DNA of 64,000 nucleotides from assembly GCF_030655415.1 (NCBI RefSeq), contig NZ_JAURVN010000004.1, forward strand, positions 544,311 through 608,310. The letters run 5' to 3'. Within the stretch, counting starts at the first letter, position 1; each line of letters opens with the position of its first letter. The translations under genes and the position numbers were made by a program. Under the pieces are notes generated by a model. That model was not told the origin of the DNA. It saw only the letters and a program-made list of their open reading frames with translations, and did no database searches. Shown piece by piece: positions 8,424-17,985 of this stretch. The DNA is from Herminiimonas sp. GTDB taxonomy: Bacteria > Pseudomonadota > Gammaproteobacteria > Burkholderiales > Burkholderiaceae.

Positions 8424-10049
8424 TTAATTAATCCCGCGGAACATCGCACATTGTCTGAAGGTCTCTTCAGAGTACGGGATCTTTTTGCTCTTGCAGAATT
8501 TGGACGTGAGCTTCAACAATTCCTTGATGTCACGTCCGCTCGATTTTGAATACGTGTTGCTCAGAGAATCGATCAACTCATCTGACAGATCGATGTTGAA
8601 TTGGGTTGCCAAGGATTTCCACAAGCGCACGGCATCTTCTTTGGATGGCGTTTCATACTGTATCGTCGCGATGCAACGCGACAGAATCGCATCGTCCACG
8701 TCTTGAATACGGTTGGTCGTCATGAACAACAAGCCGTTGAAATATTCCAGCGTACGCAGGAATTCAGCCACGATCGCATTGTGCTGCAAGTCGTTATCGC
8801 GGCAGCGAATGTAAACGTCAGCCTCATCCAGCAACAGAATCGCATCCCAACGCGCAGCGCGCTGCAATATCTGTGACAGATTTTGCTCTACCGATTCCGC
8901 CGTAATGCCGAGCTGGCCGGAATGCACTCGATATAAAGGTTTTCCGACAACTTCTGAATACACTTCTGCTGTCAGCGTCTTGCCCAAACCCGGCGCGCCT
9001 TTACACAGAATCGTGGTGCCGCCGGATTTACCTTCGACGATATCTTCCATCAAGACCGTCATGTCAGCGGTCAAGATGTCGATCAGATCGCGATGATGCT
9101 CGGGCAAGATCAGCTTATCGCGTAGTTCCGGCTTGTATTGATATTCGCTCAGATTCTGTACATGTACCCAGATGTCTTGATGCAGTTCCAGATGGAACAT
9201 GTACATATAGCAGTGCAGCGGAATTTTTTCGAAGCCGACTTCAAAACCACTCTCGCGCCAGAACGTCGCATCGGCGCTCATTTCAAAACGACGATCCAGA
9301 TTTTCTTCATCGTTGACGCATTTCGCAATCACGCCATCCTTGATGCGGATCAGATTGAAGCGCGACTTTTCATCCATGATGAAAGCCGACTTGCGCGCAA
9401 TAAACTGCGCGCCGAACTGAGCTTGATATTTGAGGAAGCGTTTAGACTGTTCTTCGTATTCCTGCTTGAATTCAGCGCACTCTTTAAAGTAGCCCTGGTC
9501 GATCAGCAGTTCGGGAATCGTACGATTCGCAATATCGTTGGCGTTGATCACGATCGCATTGGTCATGCCGGAGCGACGCATGCGGTGATCTGGCGACGCC
9601 TCTTTGCTGGCGGCCTGCATGGTATTTGCCAACAGATCGATGACGACATACGGCGCGCCTTGATCGGGCACGATGTGACGCAATCTATGCACCAGCCACG
9701 GCAACAACACGCCATCTTTATTGCGCTTGTAGAGCCAGCCGTCGATGACATCACGCGAGAAATAAGCAGCCAAACCAGGCACCAACATATCGAGGCTAGG
9801 GATTTTGCGCGCTTGCGGCGCACCAAGAATATTGTCTTGCGCTAGCATCTGGAACATCAACGCGCGCTCGTCTTGTGCCTTGCACAAATCGTACAAAGTG
9901 TTCAAAGCCGCGGCATCGAACAGGCGGCTAGGAACCAGCATTTTGCCGTGACAAACGCCATGCTCATTGAGCCGGTTTGCCAGCGGCGAGTTGGCTTCTA
10001 TCATGCCGAGCAAAACGGTTACCAGTGATTCAGGTATTTCAAAATCCAT
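8424..10049 (-). CDS. AAA+ family ATPase, function unknown
   Basis: 541 residues. The N-terminal 330 residues match no family I can name; the C-terminal part is an AAA+ module with Walker A GAPGLGKT (351-358), Walker B ILLLDEAD (404-411), sensor-1 TTN (444-446), an arginine-finger candidate in DAILSRC and a C-terminal lid helical region. This resembles single-ring classic AAA proteins (remodelling type) rather than sigma54 activators, since there is no GAFTGA loop. The start is ATG at 10049 with GGAG five bases upstream; a GTG one codon earlier is less likely. It stands alone between a terminator and a divergent spacer. There is no signal peptide, so it is probably cytoplasmic. The substrate is unknown. 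Confidence 0.8.
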   Translation of the reverse strand: MDFEIPESLVTVLLGMIEANSPLANRLNEHGVCHGKMLVPSRLFDAAALNTLYDLCKAQDERALMFQMLAQDNILGAPQARKIPSLDMLVPGLAAYFSRDVIDGWLYKRNKDGVLLPWLVHRLRHIVPDQGAPYVVIDLLANTMQAASKEASPDHRMRRSGMTNAIVINANDIANRTIPELLIDQGYFKECAEFKQEYEEQSKRFLKYQAQFGAQFIARKSAFIMDEKSRFNLIRIKDGVIAKCVNDEENLDRRFEMSADATFWRESGFEVGFEKIPLHCYMYMFHLELHQDIWVHVQNLSEYQYKPELRDKLILPEHHRDLIDILTADMTVLMEDIVEGKSGGTTILCKGAPGLGKTLTAEVYSEVVGKPLYRVHSGQLGITAESVEQNLSQILQRAARWDAILLLDEADVYIRCRDNDLQHNAIVAEFLRTLEYFNGLLFMTTNRIQDVDDAILSRCIATIQYETPSKEDAVRLWKSLATQFNIDLSDELIDSLSNTYSKSSGRDIKELLKLTSKFCKSKKIPYSEETFRQCAMFRGIN

Positions 10050-10265
10050 CACAACTCCATGCTAATTTCGTACCGTCGCAAATGAAAACGGCCTCCATCT
10101 CTGGAAGCCGCATATCTATTGGTGACCACGGCCGGAATCGATACTTGGCGGCCATTCCTACATGCATCTTCGTCAAAAGCAGCTCTCTGCTTTTTTGGCG
10201 AGATCGTCTCCTGGTTCTCCGGCCATCATAAAGCAATAATCTGATCATGTGAAGCCGCGGCCACC

Positions 10266-10322
10266 CCGCCATACGGACAGGCGACGTGCATATCCGGCCA
10301 TACTAGATGCAAATCCGGACAT
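10266..10322. repeat. Three short repeats at exact 21-bp spacing
   Basis: In the 390-base spacer between the AAA+ ATPase and the RarD-type gene, the core AT(C/A)CGG(A/C)CA occurs at 10271, 10292 and 10313, each 21 bases (two helical turns) apart. The last two copies extend to 15 bases (TGCATATCCGGCCAT and TGCAAATCCGGACAT, 12/15 identical up to one change per block); the first is more diverged. Helical phasing suggests an array of operators on one DNA face. No transcription factor is identified. Confidence 0.5.
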
Positions 10323-10439
10323 CGCAGCAAAACCCGCTGTTTTGTTAAGGCTATTGCTGGCAACTTACCGAATAATCTCGTGATGACAAGGAAGTCCTTA
10401 TACTAGCCGACCACGCAAATCATTCATGACGGAGTCGTA

Positions 10440-11327
10440 GTGTCCAAGGGCGTTTTATTTTCAGTCATCAGCTCCGTGCTGTTTGCGACTCTCTATTTTT
10501 ATTCCACGCTGCTGGTGCCGCTGAATGGCGAAGAAATATTCGGCTGGCGCACGCTGCTGACGATTCCCTTCCTCACAGTATTTATCTGGCGCAGTAATCA
10601 GTGGCAGCACGTACACGTGTGGGCGCAAAGAATGCGTCAGCGGCCTTTACTCATTGTTGGCGCACTGGCGACCTCCGCATTTCTCGGCGTGCAGTTGTGG
10701 CTCTTCATGTGGGCGCCTTTGCATGGTCGCGCTTTGCAGGTTTCGCTAGGTTATTTTTTGCTGCCCCTGACCATGTTGCTGACCGGTCGCATCGTTTACA
10801 AAGAACGTTTATCACGCTGGCAAAATCTGGCTGCGATCTGCGCTGCATTTGGTGTGGCCAATGAGTTGGTTCAGGTCGGCAGCTTCTCGTGGGAAACCAT
10901 GTTGGTCGCGTTCGGCTATCCGGGATATTTTGTTTTGCGGCAGAAAATTGGCAGCAACAATCTAGGCGGACTTTGGTTTGATATGGCTTTGCTGCTGCCT
11001 GCGGGCGTATGGTTTGTGTACGCGGGCACAGTCGGCTTTGCAGGCATAGATGATCATGCAGCGCTTTATTTACTGATTCCTTTGCTGGGAATTTTAAGTG
11101 CGGCAGCTTTGATCTTTTATATGGTCGCGAGCCAAACCCTGAGTTTGAGTCTGTTTGGTTTGCTCGGATATGTGGAGCCAGTATTGCTGGTGTTCGTTGC
11201 TTTACTGCTGGGCGAACAAATCAAGAGCCACGAATGGTTGACCTATATTCCAATCTGGATGGCCGTCTTTTTGCTGATCATAGAAGGATCGCTGTCTGTT
11301 TATTCAAAAGCTGATCGCAGATCTTGA
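10440..11327 (+). CDS. rarD: EamA-family permease of the RarD type
   Basis: A 295-residue inner-membrane protein with about ten helices, the layout of drug/metabolite transporters (two EamA repeats). The N-terminus KGVLFSVISSVLFATLYFYSTLLVPLNGEEIFGWR matches the RarD subfamily pattern (KG...Y...L..L.G.EI..WR). RarD was named for chloramphenicol sensitivity; its real substrate is not established. The start is GTG at 10440 with GGAG eight bases upstream. It is monocistronic, ending at a strong bidirectional hairpin. The symbol is a family-level call. Confidence 0.75.
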   Translation: MSKGVLFSVISSVLFATLYFYSTLLVPLNGEEIFGWRTLLTIPFLTVFIWRSNQWQHVHVWAQRMRQRPLLIVGALATSAFLGVQLWLFMWAPLHGRALQVSLGYFLLPLTMLLTGRIVYKERLSRWQNLAAICAAFGVANELVQVGSFSWETMLVAFGYPGYFVLRQKIGSNNLGGLWFDMALLLPAGVWFVYAGTVGFAGIDDHAALYLLIPLLGILSAAALIFYMVASQTLSLSLFGLLGYVEPVLLVFVALLLGEQIKSHEWLTYIPIWMAVFLLIIEGSLSVYSKADRRS

Positions 11328-11328
11328 A

Positions 11329-11358
11329 GTAGTTCTTCCTCGCATGAGGAAGAACTAC
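11329..11358. terminator. Convergent hairpin terminator (rarD / chemoreceptor)
   Basis: A perfect 13-bp stem GTAGTTCTTCCTC-GCAT-GAGGAAGAACTAC lies directly after the permease stop and 17 bases before the end of the convergent chemoreceptor gene. It has no clear T-tract on either strand, so termination is inferred from position and stem strength. Confidence 0.65.
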
Positions 11359-11374
11359 AAGGCATCACAACAAT

Positions 11375-13063
11375 CTAGAACTGTTCCCACTCCGCGCCTA
11401 CACCGGCCAGCGCGACATTTCTTTGGTTCGATGTCATTTGCTTGTTCGCTGGCTGCGCGAGCGCCGGTTTTTTGGTCGCTGGCAATGCCGTCGATGCACC
11501 ACGCTGCAAGGTATTCGCATCGTCCAATTTGAACACGCTGACGACCTGCACCAGGTTACGCGCCTGATCTTGCAATGATTCGGCAGCGGCTGCAGCCTCT
11601 TCCACCAGCGCGGCATTTTGTTGTGTGACTTGATCCATTTGCATCACGGCTTGATGAATCTGTTCGATGCCGGCAGTTTGCTCATGTCCAGCCGCAGTAA
11701 TTTCGCCCATGATATCCGTCACGCGACGTACGCTGGCAACCACTTCCTTCATCGTTGCGCCTGCATCATCGACCAAACGTGCGCCGTCGTTGACCTTGCT
11801 GACAGAATCGCCAATCAGATGTTTGATTTCCTTCGCGGCCGCAGCTGAACGTTGTGCCAGCGTGCGCACCTCTGCGGCCACAACCGCAAAGCCGCGACCT
11901 TGCTCGCCAGCGCGTGCAGCTTCTACCGCAGCATTCAATGCAAGGATATTGGTTTGGAAAGCGATGCCATCAATCACACCGATGATGTCGACTATCTTTT
12001 TGGAGGAATCGTTAATCGAGCCCATGGTTTCCACCACTTGCGAAACGACGTTACCGCCTTTCATCGCGACTTCCGATGCGGTCAATGCCAACTGATTAGC
12101 TTGACGTGCGTTGTCTGCGTTTTGTTTAACCGTGCTGTTCAACTCTTCCATCGACGACGCCGTTTCTTCCAGCGAACTGGCTTGCTCTTCAGTACGCGAA
12201 GATAAATCGAGATTGCCGCTGGCGATCTGGGTTGACGCAGTAGCGATCGCTTCGGTGCTGAAACGCACTTCGCCGACTATGCGGACCAGGCTGGTATTCA
12301 TGTCTTTCAAAGCTTGCAACAACTGACCGGTTTCATCTTTCGATTTGATCTCGATGACACTGCTCAAATCGCCGCTGGCAACCGTCTGCGCAATCTTGAC
12401 TGCCTCGTTCATAGGCTTGGTGATTGAATGCGTGATCCACCACGCAAAGCCAACGCCAAGAATCACAGCGGCGATACCCAGACCAACCATCAAAGCTGTC
12501 GCTGAATCGATATGCGCTTTCGCTTGTGCACCGCTTTGTTCAACTATTTTCTTTTGAAGGTCCGCTAAATCGGCAACTGTCTTTTGCACGCGATCAAGTG
12601 CAGGCAGAGTTTCATTCAACATGACCTTGATCGCTTCGTCGCGCTCATTGGCGGAAACCATTTTTCCGACTTTGCCAAACGAGGCGACATATTTGCCGCG
12701 CAAATCCTTGAACTCCACCATCAGGGATTTGCCCGCGTCGCTTTTGATCAGTTTATCCAGCACGACCACTTCGTCATCAATGATTTTTTTATTATTTTTG
12801 ATTTCTTCAAATAAAACCGCGACTTTGGCTGGATCGCTTTCAATGAACAATTCCATATTACGACGTGCGTTGGCGCGCATGGTTGCGCCTATGGTCGATA
12901 CCGCTTCGGCCTTGACCCAATCCGTGTCTATCATTTCGCTATTGATTTTTCCTATGCCGTCAAAGCGCGCCAGGGCCAGCGAAATCAAGATCGCCATCAA
13001 TACAAAGACCAGCCCAAAGCCCAGACCCAAACGTGTTCCAATTTTTAAATTTTTGATATTCAT
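11375..13063 (-). CDS. Methyl-accepting chemotaxis protein with CheR/CheB tether
   Basis: 562 residues. It has TM1 (about residues 7-29), a periplasmic four-helix-bundle type ligand domain (about 30-187), TM2 (about 188-212, ending AWWITHSI), HAMP (about 210-265) and a long cytoplasmic signalling coiled coil with the conserved tip [20 protein letters not shown]... region. The C-terminus is EWEQF, which fits the xWxxF pentapeptide that tethers the methylation enzymes CheR and CheB. A linker of about 50 residues precedes it. The start is ATG at 13063 (GAGGA upstream); an in-frame TTG six codons earlier is less likely. No che genes are nearby, so this is a stand-alone receptor whose ligand is unknown. 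Confidence 0.92.
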   Translation of the reverse strand: MNIKNLKIGTRLGLGFGLVFVLMAILISLALARFDGIGKINSEMIDTDWVKAEAVSTIGATMRANARRNMELFIESDPAKVAVLFEEIKNNKKIIDDEVVVLDKLIKSDAGKSLMVEFKDLRGKYVASFGKVGKMVSANERDEAIKVMLNETLPALDRVQKTVADLADLQKKIVEQSGAQAKAHIDSATALMVGLGIAAVILGVGFAWWITHSITKPMNEAVKIAQTVASGDLSSVIEIKSKDETGQLLQALKDMNTSLVRIVGEVRFSTEAIATASTQIASGNLDLSSRTEEQASSLEETASSMEELNSTVKQNADNARQANQLALTASEVAMKGGNVVSQVVETMGSINDSSKKIVDIIGVIDGIAFQTNILALNAAVEAARAGEQGRGFAVVAAEVRTLAQRSAAAAKEIKHLIGDSVSKVNDGARLVDDAGATMKEVVASVRRVTDIMGEITAAGHEQTAGIEQIHQAVMQMDQVTQQNAALVEEAAAAAESLQDQARNLVQVVSVFKLDDANTLQRGASTALPATKKPALAQPANKQMTSNQRNVALAGVGAEWEQF

Positions 13064-13355
13064 TTTTCTATTCCTCAACAAAATTCTGATGCTTATTTCG
13101 ACGATATTTTTCCGACGAGATGGTTAACACTCATTCGTGTGAAATTTCTTGCAGATTTCACCAGTCGCCGCATTTCAAAGCGTATTTCCATTACCATCTA
13201 TTCTTTGCTGCTCGAATTGCCGCGCACTACTGATGTGCAAACCAAGCACTTACGTTTACACATCATTGATACGCACCAATTTCTGACGGGCAAGCACGAC
13301 ACGCGCACCTTTTTTGTACTACCTTGCACCATGCACTGTTTTAAAAAACACAACG

Positions 13356-14717
13356 ATGCCCTCTGATCGCCCACTCGCAAATACATCATCCGCGCCGACT
13401 GTTCTTAGCGTTTCTGCTTTGAACCAAGCGGTATCGCGCATGCTGGAGCGCAGCTTTCCTTTGTCCTGGATATCCGGCGAGATCTCAAACTGCACGCGCG
13501 CAGCCTCGGGACATTGGTACTTCACACTGAAAGATGATGCAGCTCAGGTACGTGCCGTGATGTTCCGCGGTCGTGCTCAATACGCAGATTTCATGCCACG
13601 CGAAGGTGACAAGGTTGAAGTGCGTGCACTCGTCACGCTGTACGCGCCGCGTGGTGACTATCAGTTAAGTGTGGAAGCAATACGGCGTGCCGGCGTCGGC
13701 AATTTGTATGAAGCGTTTTTGCAGTTGAAGGAAAAGCTGGCGGCAGAAGGTTTGTTCGATCCAGATCGTAAGCGCCAGCTACCAAGCTTCGTGCGCACCA
13801 TCGGTATCGTCACTAGTCCGCAAGCAGCAGCCTTGCGTGACATTTTGACTACGCTAAAACGTCGTGCGCCGCATGTGCGTGTCGTGCTGTACCCAACGCC
13901 AGTACAAGGCGAAGGTTCAGCGATGAAAATAGCGCAGGCAATCGCCACCGCTTCAGCGCGTGCCGAATGCGATGTGCTGTTGGTATGTCGCGGTGGCGGC
14001 AGTATTGAAGATCTGTGGTCATTCAATCATGAGCTGGTAGCGCGCACCATCGTCGGATGCGACATGCCAGTGATTGTTGGCGTTGGTCATGAAACCGATT
14101 TCACGATTGCTGATTTCGCCGCTGACTTACGTGCGCCGACACCGACTGCTGCGGCAGAACTGGCGACCCTGCCGCGTGCAGATTGGCTCGCGCAACTGTC
14201 TGGACAAGCGGAAGACATGCGCCGCGCGATGAAGCGCCAATTGTCGGATACAACCCAAACACTGGATTGGCTATCGCGCCGTTTGATCAGCCCTGCGGCT
14301 TACATCGGACATGAACGAATGAAGTTGCAAGCGCTGCAAACCCGGCTCGGCCATGCGACGCGTATTCCATTAAGCAAAGCACAATTTGCGCTCGCCCATT
14401 TGCGTAATCGCTGGGTCGCGCAATTGCCGGATACACGCGTACATCAATCCAACTTGGTTAATCACGCGCGCCGTCTGACACATCAAATGAATACGCGCAT
14501 CGCCACACAACGTCAAAACCTGCATGCGCTTTCTGCGCAACTGGAAATGCTCAATCCGCAACGCACGCTGGAACGTGGTTACGCGATTGTGACGAATGAA
14601 AAAGGGGAAATCGTGCGCGCGCCGCAAGAACTTCGTCCACAGAAAAATGTGACAGTGCGCTTGGCAGAAGGCTCCGCGCAAATTGGAATTGCCACCGTCC
14701 AGCAAACTCTGGATTAA
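13356..14717 (+). CDS. xseA: Exodeoxyribonuclease VII large subunit
   Basis: 453 residues. XseA with XseB degrades single-stranded DNA into oligonucleotides. It contains an N-terminal OB-fold ([35 protein letters not shown] region), the catalytic domain with [15 protein letters not shown] and [28 protein letters not shown], a coiled-coil region, and a C-terminal beta segment ([14 protein letters not shown]). The start chosen is ATG at 13356; an in-frame ATG 14 codons upstream adds a non-conserved tail. The ribosome site is weak. It is followed by an extended stem-loop and sodB, as is common in this group. Confidence 0.95.
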   Translation: MPSDRPLANTSSAPTVLSVSALNQAVSRMLERSFPLSWISGEISNCTRAASGHWYFTLKDDAAQVRAVMFRGRAQYADFMPREGDKVEVRALVTLYAPRGDYQLSVEAIRRAGVGNLYEAFLQLKEKLAAEGLFDPDRKRQLPSFVRTIGIVTSPQAAALRDILTTLKRRAPHVRVVLYPTPVQGEGSAMKIAQAIATASARAECDVLLVCRGGGSIEDLWSFNHELVARTIVGCDMPVIVGVGHETDFTIADFAADLRAPTPTAAAELATLPRADWLAQLSGQAEDMRRAMKRQLSDTTQTLDWLSRRLISPAAYIGHERMKLQALQTRLGHATRIPLSKAQFALAHLRNRWVAQLPDTRVHQSNLVNHARRLTHQMNTRIATQRQNLHALSAQLEMLNPQRTLERGYAIVTNEKGEIVRAPQELRPQKNVTVRLAEGSAQIGIATVQQTLD

Positions 14718-14762
14718 ATATTTGGATGAGACTGCATTTCATGCGTCAAGCCATCCAATATC
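14713..14762 (+). terminator. Extended stem-loop after xseA
   Basis: ATATTTGGATG pairs with CATCCAATAT (one bulge), and inside it GACTGCAT pairs with ATGCGTC, giving a long imperfect hairpin right at the end of xseA. There is no T-tract, so it may act as a 3' stabiliser or a non-canonical terminator. Confidence 0.45.
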
Positions 14763-14888
14763 AGAACTTGTCGCGTAAATTCAAATCATCTTGATGCTTG
14801 CGCATTGCGTTTCAACTTGCAGATGATCTGGCTATCCGAATTTTGCGCTCACCATCAGGCATCCGTTCAGACGCGTCATGCCACCAAT

Positions 14889-14910
14889 AATAATGAGAAC
14901 AATTCGCATT
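14889..14910. promoter_or_regulatory. Fur-box-like site upstream of sodB
   Basis: AATAATGAGAACAATTCGC (14889-14907) matches the 19-base Fur consensus at 13 positions, and AATGAGAA-N3-TTCGCATT forms a near-perfect dyad. It lies about 180 bases before the iron superoxide dismutase start in the xseA-sodB gap of 369 bases. Control of sodB or of an unannotated short transcript by iron is inference. Confidence 0.5.
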
Positions 14911-15086
14911 AAAAATATATTCATCAAATTCTCAAGATGCTGATGAACATTAGCTCTCCGGCCTATCGTTACTTTATTATTTAGGCTCGCATAAATTGAC
15001 CTACGTCGTGTGCAAGCAATGCTTAACCGCTTTACAATAAGCCCTTCAAAAAGAATATTTTATTTTTAACTTCACAAAGGACGACC

Positions 15087-15665
15087 ATGGAACATACCCT
15101 GCCGGCACTGCCCTATGCGTTGGATGCACTTGCTCCACACATCTCGAAAGAGACTCTTGAATTCCATTACGGTAAGCATCACCAAACCTATGTGACGAAT
15201 TTGAACAACCTGATCAAAGGTACCGAATTCGAAAACGCATCCCTCGAAGAAATCATCAAAAAATCTTCAGGCGGCGTATTCAACAATGCAGCTCAAGTCT
15301 GGAACCACACCTTCTACTGGAACGGTTTGAAGCCAGCAGGCGGCGGCGCACCAACTGGTGCCGTAGCTGACGCGATCAACGCCAAGTGGGGTTCGTTCGA
15401 CAAGTTCAAAGAAGAATTCACCAAATCATGCGTAACCAACTTCGGCTCCGGCTGGACATGGTTGGTTAAAAAAGCTGACGGCTCGCTCGATCTGGCTAAC
15501 ACTTCAAATGCAGGCTGCCCTTTGACCGGCACTGACAAACCATTGTTGACCTGCGACGTTTGGGAACACGCTTACTACATCGACTACCGCAATGCGCGTC
15601 CGAAGTATGTTGAGTCGTTCTGGGCGTTGGTGAACTGGGATTTCGTTGCGAAAAACTTGGCTTAA
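15087..15665 (+). CDS. sodB: Superoxide dismutase, Fe type
   Basis: 192 residues, the standard length for Fe/Mn superoxide dismutase, which converts superoxide to peroxide and oxygen in the cytoplasm. Visible family elements: [17 protein letters not shown] (first metal histidine and second-shell residues), [13 protein letters not shown] (second histidine), FGSGWTWLV, and the metal site [13 protein letters not shown] (Asp and His). The pattern in the FGSG...W region and AGCPLTG favours the iron form. ATG 15087 is preceded by AAAGGA. It has its own terminator. Confidence 0.96.
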   Translation: MEHTLPALPYALDALAPHISKETLEFHYGKHHQTYVTNLNNLIKGTEFENASLEEIIKKSSGGVFNNAAQVWNHTFYWNGLKPAGGGAPTGAVADAINAKWGSFDKFKEEFTKSCVTNFGSGWTWLVKKADGSLDLANTSNAGCPLTGTDKPLLTCDVWEHAYYIDYRNARPKYVESFWALVNWDFVAKNLA

Positions 15666-15697
15666 TTTATTTTGAGTAGCACCAAGTATTAATAAAA

Positions 15698-15727
15698 ACG
15701 CCTCGATTTATTCGGGGCGTTTTTTTA
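15698..15727 (+). terminator. Rho-independent terminator of sodB
   Basis: ACGCCTCG-ATTTAT-TCGGGGCGT hairpin (a G-T pair in the stem) followed by seven T residues, 33 bases after the sodB stop. Confidence 0.9.
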
Positions 15728-15822
15728 TTTGCAGAACGCGATATATATTGTCATATTAGTACTGCATTCTTCCTTATTCGTTTTCCGCATGTACACATGT
15801 GAAAAGTATCGTTTGATCGCAT

Positions 15823-15844
15823 AAGGAATTTTGATATATTCCTT
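15823..15844. promoter_or_regulatory. Inverted repeat upstream of sbp, candidate CysB-type site
   Basis: AAGGAAT-N8-ATTCCTT is a perfect 7-bp dyad (22 bases in all) about 90 bases before the sulfate-binding protein start. Spacing and the GGAAT/ATTCC half-sites suit a LysR-family activator such as CysB; binding is inferred. Confidence 0.45.
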
Positions 15845-15934
15845 TCCATTCGGTAAGTTACTTAATTGCACTCAGTTGCTTTGAGCCACGCACTGCACCG
15901 CATCCTCGAATTTTTACGAAAACATGGAGTAGTT

Positions 15935-16945
15935 ATGTTTAAAAAAGTTGTTTTACTCTCAGCCGTTGCTGCCACCCTGCTATCGGGTGCGGCACAAGCT
16001 CAAGACAAACCGATTCTGAATGCGTCGTACGACGTTGCGCGTGAAGTGTTCGCTGCGATCAATCCTAAATTCCAGGCTAAATGGAAAGCCGAAACCGGCC
16101 AGGATCTGAAGATCGATCAATCTTTTGCCGGTACTTCACGTCAAGCACAAGACATCATCCAGGGTAAAAAAGTAGATACGGTCACCTTCAATCAAGTGAC
16201 CGACATCGACATCCTGGCGCAACGCGGCCTGATACGCAAAGACTGGCAAAAAGCCTTTCCCAATAATGCATCGCCTTACTACAGCACCATTTCTTTCCTG
16301 GTGCGCAAAGGCAATCCAAAGAACATTAAAACCTGGGATGACCTGGTACGTGACGACGTAAAAGTTGTGTTCCCTAATCCAAAAACTTCGGGCAACGCAC
16401 GTTACACCTACCTGGGCGCATGGTTGTATGCGAATGAAAAATACAAAGGCGACCAAGCGCAAACCAAGGCATTCGTTGGCAAGCTGCTGCGCAATGTTGT
16501 GAACTTCCCTACCGGCGGTCGCGGTGCAACGGTTGCATTTGCTCAAAACAATCAAGGCGATGCATTGCTGACTTTTGAATCGGAAGTGATCAATATTTCC
16601 AAGAGCGATGAATTCAAATCCGGTGCTTACGAAGTCGTTACCCCACCAGTTTCAGTCTTGGCTGAGTTCCCGGTTGCTGTGGTCGATAAAGTCGTTGATG
16701 AAAAAGGCACACGCAAAGTCGCTACTGCTTATTTGAACTATGAATATTCACGCGAAATCCAATTGCTGCTGACCACCTTCAACTATCGCGTACATCACCC
16801 TGATATCGCGAAAGTTGTTGCTGACCGCTATCCTAAAGTGCGTTTGATCGATCCAACCAAAGTACTCGGCACATGGGATCAAATTCAAGCGGCGCATTTT
16901 GCGAGCGGCGCGACACTGGATCAATTGCTGGGTCAACGTAACTAA
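15935..16945 (+). CDS. sbp: Periplasmic sulfate-binding protein
   Basis: 336 residues with a Sec signal peptide of about 22 residues ending GAAQAQ. The mature protein has the sulfate/thiosulfate-binding family pattern: LNASYDVAREVFAAINPKF, QSFAGTSRQAQDIIQGKKVDTVTFNQVTDID, FPNPKTSGNARYTYLGAW and FPTGGRGATVAFAQNNQGD. The start is ATG at 15935 with GGAG five bases before it; the longer frame to 15866 lacks a ribosome site. It is the receptor for the cysT-cysW importer encoded downstream but separated from it by two stem-loops. Confidence 0.93.
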   Translation: MFKKVVLLSAVAATLLSGAAQAQDKPILNASYDVAREVFAAINPKFQAKWKAETGQDLKIDQSFAGTSRQAQDIIQGKKVDTVTFNQVTDIDILAQRGLIRKDWQKAFPNNASPYYSTISFLVRKGNPKNIKTWDDLVRDDVKVVFPNPKTSGNARYTYLGAWLYANEKYKGDQAQTKAFVGKLLRNVVNFPTGGRGATVAFAQNNQGDALLTFESEVINISKSDEFKSGAYEVVTPPVSVLAEFPVAVVDKVVDEKGTRKVATAYLNYEYSREIQLLLTTFNYRVHHPDIAKVVADRYPKVRLIDPTKVLGTWDQIQAAHFASGATLDQLLGQRN

Positions 16946-16961
16946 GTAGTTGATCAAGATC

Positions 16962-17005
16962 GCTGACGACGCAAATTCAAGCTTCAGAATTTAACCTTCG
17001 TCAGC
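16962..17005. other. Stem-loop following sbp
   Basis: GCTGACGA (16962-16969) pairs with TCGTCAGC (16998-17005), and inside them AAATTC pairs with GAATTT. It lies 16 bases after the sbp stop; probably a 3' mRNA-stabilising structure for the abundant binding protein (inferred). Confidence 0.55.
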
Positions 17006-17053
17006 ATCGTCTTTGTCATTCTGGACGGGTGGTTTACAATGCCGCCATCCATG

Positions 17054-17087
17054 CGACCATCTGTAACTGGATGGTCGTTTGTTTTTG
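17054..17087 (+). terminator. Terminator-like hairpin between sbp and cysT
   Basis: CGACCATC-TGTAACTG-GATGGTCG followed by TTTGTTTTTG has the form of an intrinsic terminator, placed inside the presumed sbp-cysTW operon 52 bases before the chosen cysT start. It would reduce transcription of the permeases relative to the binding protein or act as an attenuator. Confidence 0.7.
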
Positions 17088-17138
17088 TGGCATAACGTTT
17101 TGCAGTGGCGCCGCACTGCCTCTGAACCCGCACCTATT

Positions 17139-17975
17139 GTGAATCTGTCTCTCCGCTTCTTCCGCAGTACACCGATCTTGCCGGGCTTTTCTTTAAGCTT
17201 CGGTTTCTCGACGCTGTATATCAGTCTGGTTATTCTGCTACCGATCTCGGCATTGCTGGTCTATGTCAGCGGCATGAGCTGGGATCAATACTGGTTTGCG
17301 ATTACTGATGCGCGCGTGCTGCAGAGTTACAAAGTCACCGCCTTGGGTGCGTTTTATTCCACCGTGATCGTGACCTTCATCGGCTTTCTGCTGGCGTGGA
17401 TTATTACGCGCTACGACTTCCCTGGACGTCGCCTGATTGATTCACTGGTTGATTTACCGTTTGCGCTGCCAACCTCGGTCGCTGGCGTAACGCTGTCGGT
17501 CTTGTTCATGCCTACCGGCTGGCTGGGTCAGTGGTTTGAAATATTCGGCATCAAAATCTCTTATGCATTTCCCGGCATTGTCGTGGCAATGATCTTTACC
17601 AGCCTGCCCTTCATCGTGCGTTCAGTACAACCTGTACTCGAAGACATGGAAAAGGAACTGGAAGAAGCCGCGCTGATGCTAGGTGCAAATAAATGGCAAA
17701 TATTTTGGCGCGTGATTTTACCGACGCTGATCCCCGCCTTGATCACCGGCTCGTCGCAAGCCTTCATCCGCAGCCTCGGTGAGTTCGGCGCGGTCATCAT
17801 GATCGCCGGGAACATTCCATTCCAGACCGAAGTCACCTCACTGATGTTGTTCGTCCGCCTGCAGGAATATAACTACCCTGCTGCGGCTGCAATTGCATCG
17901 GTCGTGCTGTTGGCCTCGTTGACACTGCTGTTCCTGCTGCAAATTGTGCAGAGCCGTTTCTTCAAGAAAGGCTAA
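17139..17975 (+). CDS. cysT: Sulfate ABC transporter permease CysT (CysU)
   Basis: 278 residues from the GTG at 17139, close to the usual length of CysT. It has about six to seven membrane helices, the family N-terminus PILPGFSLSFGFSTLYISLVILLPI, and the EAA loop EEAALMLGANKWQIFWRVILPTL. A TTG at 17079 is in frame but falls in the T-tract of a terminator-like hairpin, so the later GTG is preferred; the ribosome site is weak in both cases. It pairs with CysW to form the sulfate/thiosulfate channel. cysW starts 10 bases after its stop. Confidence 0.92.
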   Translation: MNLSLRFFRSTPILPGFSLSFGFSTLYISLVILLPISALLVYVSGMSWDQYWFAITDARVLQSYKVTALGAFYSTVIVTFIGFLLAWIITRYDFPGRRLIDSLVDLPFALPTSVAGVTLSVLFMPTGWLGQWFEIFGIKISYAFPGIVVAMIFTSLPFIVRSVQPVLEDMEKELEEAALMLGANKWQIFWRVILPTLIPALITGSSQAFIRSLGEFGAVIMIAGNIPFQTEVTSLMLFVRLQEYNYPAAAAIASVVLLASLTLLFLLQIVQSRFFKKG

Positions 17976-17985
17976 GGACATCATC

